A stretch of DNA of 64,000 nucleotides from Methanobacteriota archaeon (GTDB lineage Archaea; Halobacteriota; Methanomicrobia; Methanomicrobiales; Methanocorpusculaceae). The position numbers were made by a program, and so were the translations under genes. The DNA lies in contig JAEWXF010000028.1 of NCBI GenBank assembly GCA_023396065.1, positions 1 to 64,000 on the forward strand, written 5' to 3'. Under the pieces are notes generated by a model. That model was not told where the DNA came from, ran no database searches, and saw only the letters and a program-made list of their open reading frames with translations. Below are positions 8,127 through 16,623 of this stretch, one piece after another (the first letter of the stretch is position 1; every line of letters starts with the position of its first letter).

Positions 8127-9322
8127 ATGTGTTTCAAAAGATACGGGGCATTTTCCCCCAAAAAGAGAAGTGAAGCAGAGATCTGCCTTGCGCTTCTCCT
8201 GCTTGGATGTGTGGTTCTGGCAGGGACGGACATGAAATGTCCGGCATCCTCTTCAACTGGAGTTCCTCCAACACGAGTATCCCCTCCGTCTCCGGCTCGG
8301 AATTTACTCCCCGCAGCGCAGAAAATGCGGTAATTATCGCCGAAAACAACACAGTGTCCGGCACGGTGAACATCACCGTTCTCCCTGAACCGATCACGCC
8401 AAACCTGCCGGAGGTTGAGGTCGAGAAACAGGATGACGGCTCCACGACCATCGATACCGCCGGAAAATCCGGTATCGAGGTCAAAGACGACGACAAGAAA
8501 ATCATCATCTCTGACGCCAACGCCTCTGTCATCATTCAGTATGACGACATGACGAACACCGGCGGTGTCGTAACCGGCAACATCTCCGGCATCACCGCGA
8601 ACTACAACCCGATGGACGTCGTTCCCGACGTTGGAGCCGCTGACCTTGCCGGGGTGCAACTCACCGTCACCATCACGCTTGAAAACGTTATCACCCAGCT
8701 TCCGACGTTCATCCCGGCGGTCAACCTGACGGACAAAGAAAAGATCACCGCGGGAACTACTGTGGTCGGCATCATGCTGCAGGCAGATAGTTCTCAGTCG
8801 TTCAACCAGAACGTCCCCTCCGTGACCCTCACCTTTACCAATATCAGCAAAGCATGGGTCAACAGCTGCGGCGGAACACAGAACGTCAAAATTCTCCATC
8901 TTGCAGCGGATGGATCCATCAGATACCTGAGCGGTGAAGCCTGGACCCTGGTCAACGGACAGTATCAGCTGACCGTCACCAGCCCGTACGGTTTCTCCTC
9001 CTACTCACTCGTTGGAACCACGCCGATTCCGGACAACGGCGGCGCAGATGACGGCGCCGAACTCCTCGCAAGTGTCGGGGCCGGACTCACACCCACCGCA
9101 TCCGCAACGCCCTCTGTGAAACCGACCGAACCTGTCACCGGCACCCCGACGGCAGCGGTTACGGCTACAGCAACGCCCACCGCATCCGCAACTCCGACCA
9201 CACCGGCTGTCCCGACAGGAACTGCCTCACCACAGCCCTCGGCTACCGGTGCTCCGGCACCGCTGCTCGGCGGTATCCTTGGTCTTGCAGCAGGCGGACT
9301 TCTCCTCTCCCGGAGAAAATAA
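8127..9322 (+). pseudogene. Truncated, frameshifted surface adhesin
   Basis: A signal-peptide-like stretch starts at ATG 8127 (MCFKRYGAF, then ICLALLLLGCVVLAG) but its frame soon leaves recognisable sequence. The long frame 8207-9322 begins in the middle of a Big-type domain (FNWSSSNTSIP) and has no signal of its own. It continues through a domain also found near the C-terminus of the adhesin at 52436 (both contain GGADDGAELLASVGA), a Thr/Pro/Ala linker, and a terminal anchor PLLGGILGLAAGGLLLSRRK. The simplest reading is a larger adhesin gene that lost its middle by deletion and is now out of frame with its signal peptide. If it is expressed it would not be exported. Confidence 0.65.
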
Positions 9323-9326
9323 TCAC

Positions 9327-9351
9327 GAGAATTTCTCACAACCTTTTTTTT
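9327..9351 (+). terminator. T-tract after the adhesin remnant
   Basis: A weak GAGAA/TTCTC dyad is followed by eight T residues (9344-9351), just after the stop at 9322. Archaeal termination needs mainly a T-run, so this is a likely terminator. A CCCCGG-CA-CCGGGG hairpin at 9420-9433 lies further on in the convergent gap. Confidence 0.45.
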
Positions 9352-9481
9352 GACCAAATCACGCTCCCGGAGAAATACCTTTTGCGGGCCAGAAGTGGGG
9401 CCGTATACACGAAGCAAAACCCCGGCACCGGGGACGCAGGAGAAACCGGAGTGTATGAACCACCCCAAAGTGAAAAAAAGA

Positions 9482-10708
9482 TTATGCCGAAAGTTCCCGC
9501 AGCTCGGCAAGCAGCAGGGGCATAAACGTCCCCGCATCACTCACCATCCCGATTGCCTGCGAAGTTCCGCGATCCATAAGCTTGGTCACGGAAGCCGGAT
9601 TGATATCCACACAGATCGTCTTCACATGTGACGGCAGGAGATTCCCGACCGCAACAGAATGGAGGAGAGTCGCCACCATCAGAACCATCCCCAACTCAGG
9701 GATGTGTTTCCGCATCGCATCCTGAGACTCAATAACATTCTGGATAGTGTCCGGCAGCGGCCCGTCATCACGGATCGAACCGGCAAGAACAAACGGGACA
9801 TGATTTTTGATACACTCATACATGATACCGCTCGTCACCAGTCCGGACTGCACCGCAGCAAAGATGGAACCCGCATCCATAATTTTGTTAATCGTATACA
9901 GATGGTGACGGTGCCCACCGCTGACCAGCTCCCCGGTCCTGAGGTCCATACCAAGCGAGGTCCCGAAGATACTGTATTCCAGATCATGAGTTGCCAGCGC
10001 ATTTCCGGCAAACAGCACATCGATGTACCCCTCACGGATCATCGCTGCAACCGCATCCGCAGCCCCCGTATGAATAATTGCAGGTCCCCCGACAAGGGCC
10101 ACCTTTTTCCCGGACGCCTTAATCTGCAGAAGCTCCTTTGCAATCTGGCGGATCATCGTTTTACTGGGCCGCTCTGAGGAAACATCACCTCCCATAAACT
10201 CAAACACCCCGATCTCACGCGGCCGTTCGGGAAAGTCCACACGGACTCCCTCTTCCCCGACCACCACGAAATCCCCGGGGAGGAGCTTGCCCTGAACCGC
10301 ACAGGACGCAGTATGCTTCTCAGTATCAACGCGAATGAGGGCATCCATCTTCATATTCTCCACAGGAATCCACTCGCCTGCGTAATGGATATAGGTCGGA
10401 TGATTCGTGGTTGAGTAAAAGCCCTCGGGAGCAACCTTCGCTTTCCCGACACTCTGCAGCGTAACTTCCTCCTCCCCTGTAACCAGCACACCAAGCCGCC
10501 GCAGCTCGCTGATAATCTGGGTTAACTCCTCGGGAGTCTTCGCAGAGATCTGCATCCTGGCGTAACTCGGATCTGTTTTCAGCCGGCCGAGAGTGAACTC
10601 CTCGGTTTCGAAATCGCCGTTATACTCAACGACGCAGTCCATGACTTTAGCCAGAATTCCGGAGTCAACGATATGTCCCCGAAGCTCAATCTCCCGCGAA
10701 AATTTCAT
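9482..10708 (-). CDS. Archaeal ornithine cyclodeaminase (TIGR00300 family)
   Basis: The 408-residue protein begins MKFSREIELRGHIVDSGI and continues with the LOR/SDH-like N-terminal domain (DPSYARMQISA; LLPGDFVVVGEEGVRVDFP). A Rossmann-like C-terminal half holds KVALVGGPAIIHTGA, DVLFAGNALATHDLEYSIFG and GGHRHHLYTINKI. This is the archaeal family shown in other methanogens to convert ornithine to proline with release of ammonia, using bound NAD. Length is as usual. A run of T residues follows directly after the stop on the minus strand and probably terminates the transcript. It is transcribed in the same direction as cobY, 44 bp downstream of it. Confidence 0.8.
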   Translation of the reverse strand: MKFSREIELRGHIVDSGILAKVMDCVVEYNGDFETEEFTLGRLKTDPSYARMQISAKTPEELTQIISELRRLGVLVTGEEEVTLQSVGKAKVAPEGFYSTTNHPTYIHYAGEWIPVENMKMDALIRVDTEKHTASCAVQGKLLPGDFVVVGEEGVRVDFPERPREIGVFEFMGGDVSSERPSKTMIRQIAKELLQIKASGKKVALVGGPAIIHTGAADAVAAMIREGYIDVLFAGNALATHDLEYSIFGTSLGMDLRTGELVSGGHRHHLYTINKIMDAGSIFAAVQSGLVTSGIMYECIKNHVPFVLAGSIRDDGPLPDTIQNVIESQDAMRKHIPELGMVLMVATLLHSVAVGNLLPSHVKTICVDINPASVTKLMDRGTSQAIGMVSDAGTFMPLLLAELRELSA

Positions 10709-10752
10709 GGGTACAGTATGGGTTCTGAAAAGAGATGAATATTCGGACGATC

Positions 10753-11352
10753 TTATCTGCGGACAGCAGAAAACTCTTTTTCCAGAACCCGCAGATCTTC
10801 CCGGGTATTGATATTGAACGCGAGTCCGGGTTCATCCAGAAGAAGGCAGTATTCGTCCTGAACTGTTCCGATCAGACTGCCGGTAAGAATGTTGACCGCA
10901 CAGGGAGTTGCAACAATCCCGCAGATCGTCTCGCGGTACCGCGGCTGCATCCCGAACTGTTCGCATCGCGCCACAGGAACCCAGGTGGAGCAGGCCGGTT
11001 TGGTGTGGGACCGAAACGCATCATGAATCCTGCAGATAATATCCCGTGTCAGGCAGGGAATATCGGCGGCGGACGTAAACAGTGCCCCGTCCTCGCCGCA
11101 CATCTCAACAGCCTCATCGAGATCCTCAACATATCCGGTTCCGGCGGTGTCCAGATACTCAACGCCGTTTGCCCGGCACCAGTTCCGGGTAAACGGGGTC
11201 TTGTACGAGGTAACGACGACCGGCTCACATCCTGCTTCAAGAAACGCATCCAGTACCCAGGCGATCATCGGACGGTCAGCCACGGGAACGAGAGCCTTTT
11301 CTCCGAGACGAAGGCGGGATCCTTCACCCCCGGCGAGGATCAGCGCAAGCAT
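10753..11352 (-). CDS. cobY: Adenosylcobinamide-phosphate guanylyltransferase
   Basis: The 199-residue nucleotidyltransferase begins MLALILAGGEGSRLRLGEKA, the signature GTP loop of MobA/CobY-like enzymes, followed by KALVPVADRPMIAWVLDAF. The metal-binding acid lies in FTSAADIPCLT. CobY is the archaeal replacement for bacterial CobU and attaches GMP to adenosylcobinamide phosphate during cobamide assembly. Its start overlaps the end of the cobD-like gene by 13 nucleotides, which supports the cobamide assignment over molybdopterin guanylylation. Confidence 0.8.
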   Translation of the reverse strand: MLALILAGGEGSRLRLGEKALVPVADRPMIAWVLDAFLEAGCEPVVVTSYKTPFTRNWCRANGVEYLDTAGTGYVEDLDEAVEMCGEDGALFTSAADIPCLTRDIICRIHDAFRSHTKPACSTWVPVARCEQFGMQPRYRETICGIVATPCAVNILTGSLIGTVQDEYCLLLDEPGLAFNINTREDLRVLEKEFSAVRR

Positions 11353-12344
11353 TCCCCGATAGCCTCCAGTACACGAACATTTTTCTCCCGGGTTTCCACC
11401 GCAACGCGGATAGAAGACGGCAGACCAAAGGAGGTACAGTCCCGGACAAGGATGGACTTCCGCATCAGTGCTTCGCAGAAGACTGATGCGTCCCGCCCAA
11501 GATCAATGAGAATATAGTTCACCGCAGACGCGCTGTGAGCAAGACCGAGTTCCTCCAGCTGGGAGAAATACCATTCGCGCTCCCGGGCAATCCTTCGCGC
11601 AGACTCCCGCAGTTCATGATAGTGGGAAAATGCCGTTACCGCATAATACTCCGCGAATGCGTTCACCGTCCACGGCGTGCGGGCCGTTTCCAGTCTGGCA
11701 ATCAGATCCGGGTCACCGAATCCATACCCGAAACGCAGTCCCGGAACACTGAAACATTTGGTTAAGGACCGCAGAACAAACAGGGAATCCGAGCGTATGT
11801 CCGTGAGAGAAGCCTCCGGCTCTGCCAGATCCATAAATGCCTCGTCGACAAACAGCTGCGTTCCCTCATCCGTACATGCATTAAGGATGGCGGACATCTC
11901 CGTCCGCGGCAGGAGGATACCCGTAGGATTGTTCGGATTACAGACAAAACGCAGCTGCGGGCGAACAGCCCCCGGTCCCGCGGTGACCGTGCCGCCGGCA
12001 AGTTCGGCGGAAAGCCCGTACTCCGCAAAGGTTGGCGGGTCAATCCGGACGGTGTCACCTTTCGCAAGGACGGTGTGGCAGTAGACGCGGATAAGCTCTG
12101 CGGAGCCGTTTCCGACACATATCTCATCAGGACTGCGGGAAAATATTTTGCCGATGGTTTCCTTCAGAACCGCGTAGGTATCGTCAGGATAGATGCTGAG
12201 GTCAGCGCAGGAAAAATCACAGAAAAAGTCGGGGACAAACGGGTTCATGCTTGCGCTCACGTCAAGGAACTCGTGTCCCGCACGACGGCGGAACTCCTGT
12301 ATTTTACCGCCGTGTACTGCTCTTTTCGGAAAATGTCCGTTCAT
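11340..12344 (-). CDS. cobD: Threonine-phosphate decarboxylase-like aminotransferase
   Basis: This class I/II PLP enzyme has the expected NPNNPTG motif (FVCNPNNPTGILL), aspartate in FVDEAFMDLA, and the Schiff-base lysine in RSLTKCFSVPGLRFGYGFG. It is close to HisC, but overlap with cobY points to CobD, which makes aminopropanol phosphate for the cobamide side chain. I prefer the start at 12344 (MNGHFPKRAVHGG). A TATA-like TATTTATG on the minus strand at about 12383-12390 places transcription start inside a longer frame that begins with TTG at 12374. HisC remains an alternative. Confidence 0.75.
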   Translation of the reverse strand: MNGHFPKRAVHGGKIQEFRRRAGHEFLDVSASMNPFVPDFFCDFSCADLSIYPDDTYAVLKETIGKIFSRSPDEICVGNGSAELIRVYCHTVLAKGDTVRIDPPTFAEYGLSAELAGGTVTAGPGAVRPQLRFVCNPNNPTGILLPRTEMSAILNACTDEGTQLFVDEAFMDLAEPEASLTDIRSDSLFVLRSLTKCFSVPGLRFGYGFGDPDLIARLETARTPWTVNAFAEYYAVTAFSHYHELRESARRIAREREWYFSQLEELGLAHSASAVNYILIDLGRDASVFCEALMRKSILVRDCTSFGLPSSIRVAVETREKNVRVLEAIGECLR

Positions 12345-12446
12345 ATTCAGATATTCCTGCAGTACTATGTTCAACCCGAGGGCATAAATAGGCAGCAGAA
12401 TAGGTGGGAATGTTTGTTTTACTTCGGCTGGTCATGGTCGATACCT

Positions 12447-12455
12447 ATTTATACA
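12447..12455 (+). promoter_or_regulatory. TATA box of the cdrS-like/ftsZ operon
   Basis: ATTTATACA lies about 115 bp before the start of the RHH gene. It predicts transcription start near 12480 and an 80-nt leader containing the inverted repeat at 12507-12547. The same region serves the divergent cobD promoter. Confidence 0.45.
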
Positions 12456-12506
12456 AACGGGTGCAATTTTATTCTTGTCCAAAACTGGATGTCAGTCGAA
12501 TGTCTT

Positions 12507-12547
12507 ACAATTGTCAGACAACTAGCAGACATGGGACTGACAATTGT
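12507..12547. promoter_or_regulatory. Inverted-repeat operator before the cdrS-like gene
   Basis: ACAATTGTCAG (12507-12517) and CTGACAATTGT (12537-12547) are perfect 11-bp inverted repeats separated by 19 bp. Each arm also contains the 8-bp palindrome ACAATTGT, so two dimer sites are present. They lie between the predicted transcription start and the RHH gene start at 12563. Ribbon-helix-helix dimers bind such repeats, so autoregulation is an attractive inference. The RNA could also fold into a hairpin; the ribosome site GGAG at 12554 lies outside it. Confidence 0.55.
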
Positions 12548-12562
12548 CTGAATGGAGTTACG

Positions 12563-12748
12563 ATGGACAGAATCACTATCCGCCTGCCGCAGCAGCAGAT
12601 TGAAATGCTTGAGAAACTTGTGGAGGCTGGGGAGTTTCCCACAGTGTCTGAAGCAGTCAGATATGCCGTCAGAGAATTCGTGTCTCTGAGAAGTGAGCGG
12701 ATTCTCCGTGAAAGTGAACAGGTATCCACATTCGACGTACGACTCTAA
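12563..12748 (+). CDS. CdrS-like ribbon-helix-helix regulator
   Basis: The protein has 61 residues from ATG 12563, preceded by GGAG. It begins MDRITIRLPQQQIEMLEKLV, a classic RHH beta strand and first helix, and continues EFPTVSEAVRYAVREFV for the second helix. The gene ends 27 bp before ftsZ. In haloarchaea a short RHH protein of this type, CdrS, is co-transcribed with ftsZ2 and controls cell-division genes, and the pairing is reported to be widespread in euryarchaea. The position and size here fit that role. The longer upstream frame runs through the operator and is not used. Confidence 0.75.
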   Translation: MDRITIRLPQQQIEMLEKLVEAGEFPTVSEAVRYAVREFVSLRSERILRESEQVSTFDVRL

Positions 12749-12775
12749 ACGTAAAAAATTCATGGGGTGTGAACA

Positions 12776-13954
12776 ATGCAGAGTATTATCAACGAAGCTT
12801 TAAAAAATTCTGAACTCGAGAAAGGCATACAGAAGACCTCCATCATTGATGATGATGATATGCTTGGACAGCCGAGAATTGTGATTGTCGGTTGTGGAGG
12901 CGCAGGAAACAACACGATCAACCGTCTTCACAACATGAAAGTGGCCGGTTCTGAAACGATTGCAATCAACACGGATAAACAGCACCTGGACATGATTCAG
13001 GCTGACAAACGTGTTCTGATCGGTAAATCCCTGACCCGCGGTCTTGGCGCAGGCGGTTTCCCGGATGTCGGACGCCGTGCCGCTGAGATGGCCCGCCCGA
13101 CGCTTGAGGAGATTTTAAAGGACGCAGACCTTGTGTTCGTCACGGCAGGTATGGGTGGAGGAACCGGTACCGGTTCAGCCCCGGTTGTCGCCCAGATTGC
13201 AAAGGAGCACGGCGCAATTGTCGTTGCCATGGTCAGCTATCCGTTCCAGGTTGAGCGTGCAAGAATGCTCAAAGCCGAAGATGGTCTTGAATCCATGCGC
13301 CAGGCAGCAGATTCCGTGATCGTGCTGGACAACAACAGACTCAAGAATTTTGTTCCGAATCTGCCGCTCGGTCAGGCCTTCTCTGTTATGGACCAGATCA
13401 TTGCAGAAACCGTGAAAGGTATCAGCGAGACGATCACCGAGCCGTCTTTAATCAACATTGATTATGCAGATGTCCGGGCAATCATGGGCAAGGGAGGCCT
13501 TGCAGTGATGCTCGTTGGTGAATCCAAGCAGCAGAACAAAGCTGAAAGCGTTATTCGCGACTGTCTTGCCCACCCGCTTCTGGACATTGACTTCAGAGGC
13601 GCAACCGGCGGTCTGATTCACATTACCGGCGGCAACGATCTCACGCTTCATGATGCCGAGGAGATTGCCCAGCAGCTTACGTATGAGCTTGACCCGCATG
13701 CAGATGTCATCTGGGGAGCCCGTGTCCGCAAAGACTTTGAGGGCAAGGTCTCCGTGATGGCTATCATGACCGGTATCCAGAGCCCCCAGATTCTTGGCGG
13801 CCACCCGGTTGGCGGGAACAGCAGATCTTCTGCTCCGTCATCGTCCGGCAGCAGCGGATTCGGATTCGCTCCGAGTTCCCCATCCAGTATGAACCAGTCG
13901 TCGGGCAACACTGCAACCGCCCGCAGTGGTTCCAGCTTTGACTGGATTATGTAA
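12776..13954 (+). CDS. ftsZ: Cell-division GTPase FtsZ
   Basis: The 392-residue tubulin homologue has GTP-binding VIVGCGGAGNNTINRL, the tubulin signature GMGGGTGTGSAPVVA, and the T7 loop region NIDYADVRAIMGKGGLAVM. About 70 residues at the C-terminus are a Ser/Gly/Asn-rich linker ending in SSFDWIM, a likely conserved peptide for binding membrane anchors or partners. It polymerises into the mid-cell ring. A strong ribosome site (GGGGTGTG) precedes ATG 12776. Because of the CdrS-like neighbour it is probably the FtsZ2 type, but I did not assign the subfamily from residues. No second ftsZ is in the window. Confidence 0.95.
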   Translation: MQSIINEALKNSELEKGIQKTSIIDDDDMLGQPRIVIVGCGGAGNNTINRLHNMKVAGSETIAINTDKQHLDMIQADKRVLIGKSLTRGLGAGGFPDVGRRAAEMARPTLEEILKDADLVFVTAGMGGGTGTGSAPVVAQIAKEHGAIVVAMVSYPFQVERARMLKAEDGLESMRQAADSVIVLDNNRLKNFVPNLPLGQAFSVMDQIIAETVKGISETITEPSLINIDYADVRAIMGKGGLAVMLVGESKQQNKAESVIRDCLAHPLLDIDFRGATGGLIHITGGNDLTLHDAEEIAQQLTYELDPHADVIWGARVRKDFEGKVSVMAIMTGIQSPQILGGHPVGGNSRSSAPSSSGSSGFGFAPSSPSSMNQSSGNTATARSGSSFDWIM

Positions 13955-14239
13955 TTCGTGCATCACAACAGGTTTCATCACTACACCAACACCATACAGT
14001 TCGGGATGTCACACCAACACCATACCATCCCGGACCCTCAGAAAATAGCAATACAATACGATATTGGAACAGACATTCACACTCAGTCTGTTCCCCCCAA
14101 CCCCAGCCGGGTTGGACTCCGCATCTCTGATTTTCCGGTGATCCGTTTTTGTCTGTAAGGTATTTTCGCAGATTTTGTTCCTGGGTACCGCTTTGGCTGA
14201 AGTCCGTACCTGATACCGGGACTGTACGAAAGATACTGT

Positions 14240-14623
14240 TTACTTCTCATCCCTGTCGCAGACATGATCCAGATCCTCCGGCATATGTCTGCATCCCCAA
14301 AGGCACAGCTCATCTAAAATCGGCATGATCGACTCTCCTTTCTCCGTGAGTGTGTACTCAACCTTTGGCGGAACCTCCGGGTACACTGTCCGGATGATGA
14401 AACCGTTTGCCTCCAGTTCACGTAACTCCTTTGTGAGCATTCGCTGGGTAATCTTATACCGTTCCATCCCTTTCAGAATCTGGTTGTAACGCCTGGTACC
14501 ATCCACAAGCTCGTACATTATCAGAGCCCTCCACTTTCCGCCGATAACATCCAGTGCAGCATCAATTCCACTCAGATATTTTGGTTTTTTTGTAATTTCC
14601 TCAGTATCGGCCATAGGTATCAT
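14240..14623 (-). CDS. HxlR-family transcriptional regulator
   Basis: The 127-residue protein has the HxlR winged helix: ALDVIGGKWRALIMYELVDG, then RYNQILKGMERYKITQRMLT and LRELEANGFIIRTVYPEVPP, ending PKVEYTLTEKGESIMPILDEL. ATG 14614 (MADTEEITKK) is an alternative start. HxlR proteins often respond to redox or reactive electrophiles. It is transcribed divergently from the exported flavodoxin and the redox genes that follow, which it probably controls; that link rests on position only. Confidence 0.88.
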   Translation of the reverse strand: MIPMADTEEITKKPKYLSGIDAALDVIGGKWRALIMYELVDGTRRYNQILKGMERYKITQRMLTKELRELEANGFIIRTVYPEVPPKVEYTLTEKGESIMPILDELCLWGCRHMPEDLDHVCDRDEK

Positions 14624-14754
14624 GTATGTGAGAATCTATCAAAAATGTTTCTACCCACTATAAGTCATATACCTGCAAATAATATCCCAAAAGAAAGACC
14701 TGGGAATTTCCGGAAATGTACCCCGGAGAGCCGGTTTGAAGAGGCATATCAATT

Positions 14755-15402
14755 ATGAAAAAAATCATTTCCGCTGTACTGCTGATTTGTGCAGTCACAC
14801 TTATTCTCACTGCCGGCTGTATCGGCAGTGAAACCCAGACCGGGACCGCAACGCCCCCCAGTACAACCCCGACAACAGAGATAACCCCGGCAGCCGGAAA
14901 TGAAACTGCGGCCCAGACCAACAGTTCCCGGACGCTTATTGCCTACTTCTCCCGTACCGGCAATACCGAAACGATCGCCAAGATGATCGCCGCCGAGACC
15001 GGCGGAACACTGTTCCGCATCACCACCGTGGCATCCTACCCATCGGACTACACAGAAACCACCGAGGTTGCCAGTGACGAACAGAAAAACAACGCCCGGC
15101 CCGAACTCGCCACCCATGTGGAAAACATCGACCAGTATGACGTAATCTATCTCGGCTACCCCATCTGGTGGGGAACCATGCCCATGGCAATGTTTACCTT
15201 CCTCGAAGAGTACAACTTTTCCGGAAAAACCATTGTTCCGTTCTGTACCCACGGAGGCAGCAGTTTCGGCCGCAGTATCACCGACATTACCTCACTTGCC
15301 CCCTCGGCAACACTGCTCGACGGCTTTGAGGTTCGCGGCAGCAGTGCCGCAAATGCCGGAAACGACGTGAAAAACTGGATTGCAGGCCTCAACCTGCAGT
15401 AA
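14755..15402 (+). CDS. Exported flavodoxin lipoprotein
   Basis: A lipoprotein signal (MKKIISAVLLICAVTLILTA) ends in lipobox TAGC, with the Cys as the lipid-modified residue. A 40-residue Thr/Pro linker follows, then a flavodoxin fold: TLIAYFSRTGNTETIAKMIA is the FMN phosphate loop, YDVIYLGYPIWWGTMPMAM binds the flavin ring, and FCTHGGSSFGRSI completes the site. It should hold FMN on the outer face of the membrane, which is unusual because flavodoxins are normally cytoplasmic. Related long-chain flavodoxins in bacteria occur beside aldo/keto reductases and cyclophilin-like proteins, exactly as here. Confidence 0.85.
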   Translation: MKKIISAVLLICAVTLILTAGCIGSETQTGTATPPSTTPTTEITPAAGNETAAQTNSSRTLIAYFSRTGNTETIAKMIAAETGGTLFRITTVASYPSDYTETTEVASDEQKNNARPELATHVENIDQYDVIYLGYPIWWGTMPMAMFTFLEEYNFSGKTIVPFCTHGGSSFGRSITDITSLAPSATLLDGFEVRGSSAANAGNDVKNWIAGLNLQ

Positions 15403-15433
15403 CCCCACAACTTCTTTGAAAAGGACAAAGACC

Positions 15434-15970
15434 ATGAAAAATATACTTGTAATCTCAGCAAGCCCGCGGAAAGGCGGCAACTCAGACACACTCTGCGATG
15501 AATTTATTCGCGGAGCACAGGACGCAGGACACAAAGCAGAAAAAATCGTGCTCGCCGACAAAAAAATCGGATACTGTAACGCATGCGACTACTGCCAGGC
15601 AAACGGCGGCGAATGCATTCAGGATGACGACATGGCAGACATTCTGCAGAAATTCCTCGACGCAGACGTACTCGTTCTGGCAACGCCGGTGTACTTCTAC
15701 ACACTGGACGCCCAGATGAAAACACTGATCGACCGCGTCTACCCCCGGTGCACAGAAGTTCGCGGTAAAGAACTCTACTTCATCGTAACCGCCGCGGACA
15801 CCTCGATTCCGAACATGCAGAGAACGATTGAATGCTTCCGCGGCTTTGCCGACTGCCTGCCGGAATCCGTTGAAAAAGGAATCATCTACGGCACAGGCGC
15901 ATGGGCAAAAGGGGACATAAAAACTCATCCGGCCATGCAGCAGGCATTCGAGATGGGGAAATCCGTCTGA
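15434..15970 (+). CDS. Iron-sulfur flavoprotein (NADPH-dependent FMN reductase fold)
   Basis: The protein is 178 residues from ATG 15434. It has the flavin phosphate loop ISASPRKGGNSDTLCDEF and a compact cysteine motif CNACDYCQANGGEC (C-x2-C-x2-C-x5-C), the 4Fe-4S site of iron-sulfur flavoproteins of methanogens. ATPVYFYTLDAQMKTLIDR lines the flavin site. Such proteins pass electrons between ferredoxin and FMN. It follows the flavodoxin gene by 31 bp and precedes the cyclophilin-like gene by 13 bp, so the three are probably one operon. Confidence 0.85.
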   Translation: MKNILVISASPRKGGNSDTLCDEFIRGAQDAGHKAEKIVLADKKIGYCNACDYCQANGGECIQDDDMADILQKFLDADVLVLATPVYFYTLDAQMKTLIDRVYPRCTEVRGKELYFIVTAADTSIPNMQRTIECFRGFADCLPESVEKGIIYGTGAWAKGDIKTHPAMQQAFEMGKSV

Positions 15971-15983
15971 CCGGAACAGTTCC

Positions 15984-16469
15984 ATGAAAGGCATACTGGT
16001 CCTGCTGTTCACGGTCGGAATTCTCTCTCTTGCAGCAGGATGCGTCATGCCGGAGCAGCAGATGGTACCTCCGTCTCCGGAGAACGAAACATTCGCCCCT
16101 GCAACGATCCGGATACATTTCAATGATCAGGAACTCATCGCAGAACTGTATGACAACCCGACCGCAGAGGATCTCGCTTCTCTGCTGCCGCTGACACTCA
16201 CATTCCGTGACTACAGCGGAACCGAAAAGATCAGTTATCCGCCGCGGGATCTCAACACGACTGACGTTCCTGCAGGACATGACCCGGCAGCAGGAGACAT
16301 TACCCTCTATGCCCCATGGGAAAACATCGCGATATTCTATCGAGACTTTTCCTATTCACCGGGTCTGGTTCCGATCGGACACATAACCTCGGGGCTTGAA
16401 CACCTGTCTGCAGTGGACGGGGAGTTCACTGCAACGATTGAAGCCGCCATACCGCAGAACATGTCCTGA
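15984..16469 (+). CDS. Cyclophilin-like-fold lipoprotein
   Basis: The protein has 161 residues with a lipoprotein signal (MKGILVLLFTVGILSLAAGC) and a short Pro/Glu linker. The domain at about 45-155 has the cyclophilin-like (COG2164-type) pattern: IRIHFNDQELIAELYDNPTA, then LLPLTLTFRDYSGTEKI, and APWENIAIFYRDFSYSPGLV near the end. These proteins share the cyclophilin barrel, but prolyl isomerase activity is unproven. It should sit on the outer membrane face next to the exported flavodoxin. Confidence 0.8.
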   Translation: MKGILVLLFTVGILSLAAGCVMPEQQMVPPSPENETFAPATIRIHFNDQELIAELYDNPTAEDLASLLPLTLTFRDYSGTEKISYPPRDLNTTDVPAGHDPAAGDITLYAPWENIAIFYRDFSYSPGLVPIGHITSGLEHLSAVDGEFTATIEAAIPQNMS

Positions 16470-16623
16470 AAAATACGGGTAGCCGTGTTGCGCTTCCTGA
16501 TGTCTCTCTGCTGCTGAAAGGGTGTAATGAAGTGTGTGTCAGGGCTTTGCGGAGGTGAAACGGTGTCCGCAAACATTCTGTCATGTTTACTTCGCTGCGG
16601 GCAGGAGACTCAACTGGTGAAAT

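Noticed and set aside
13955..14239. Repeated ACACCAACACCATAC after ftsZ
   Set aside because: Only two copies of about 15 bp are present, 30 bp apart, with a weak stem; too little to call an element or terminator with confidence.
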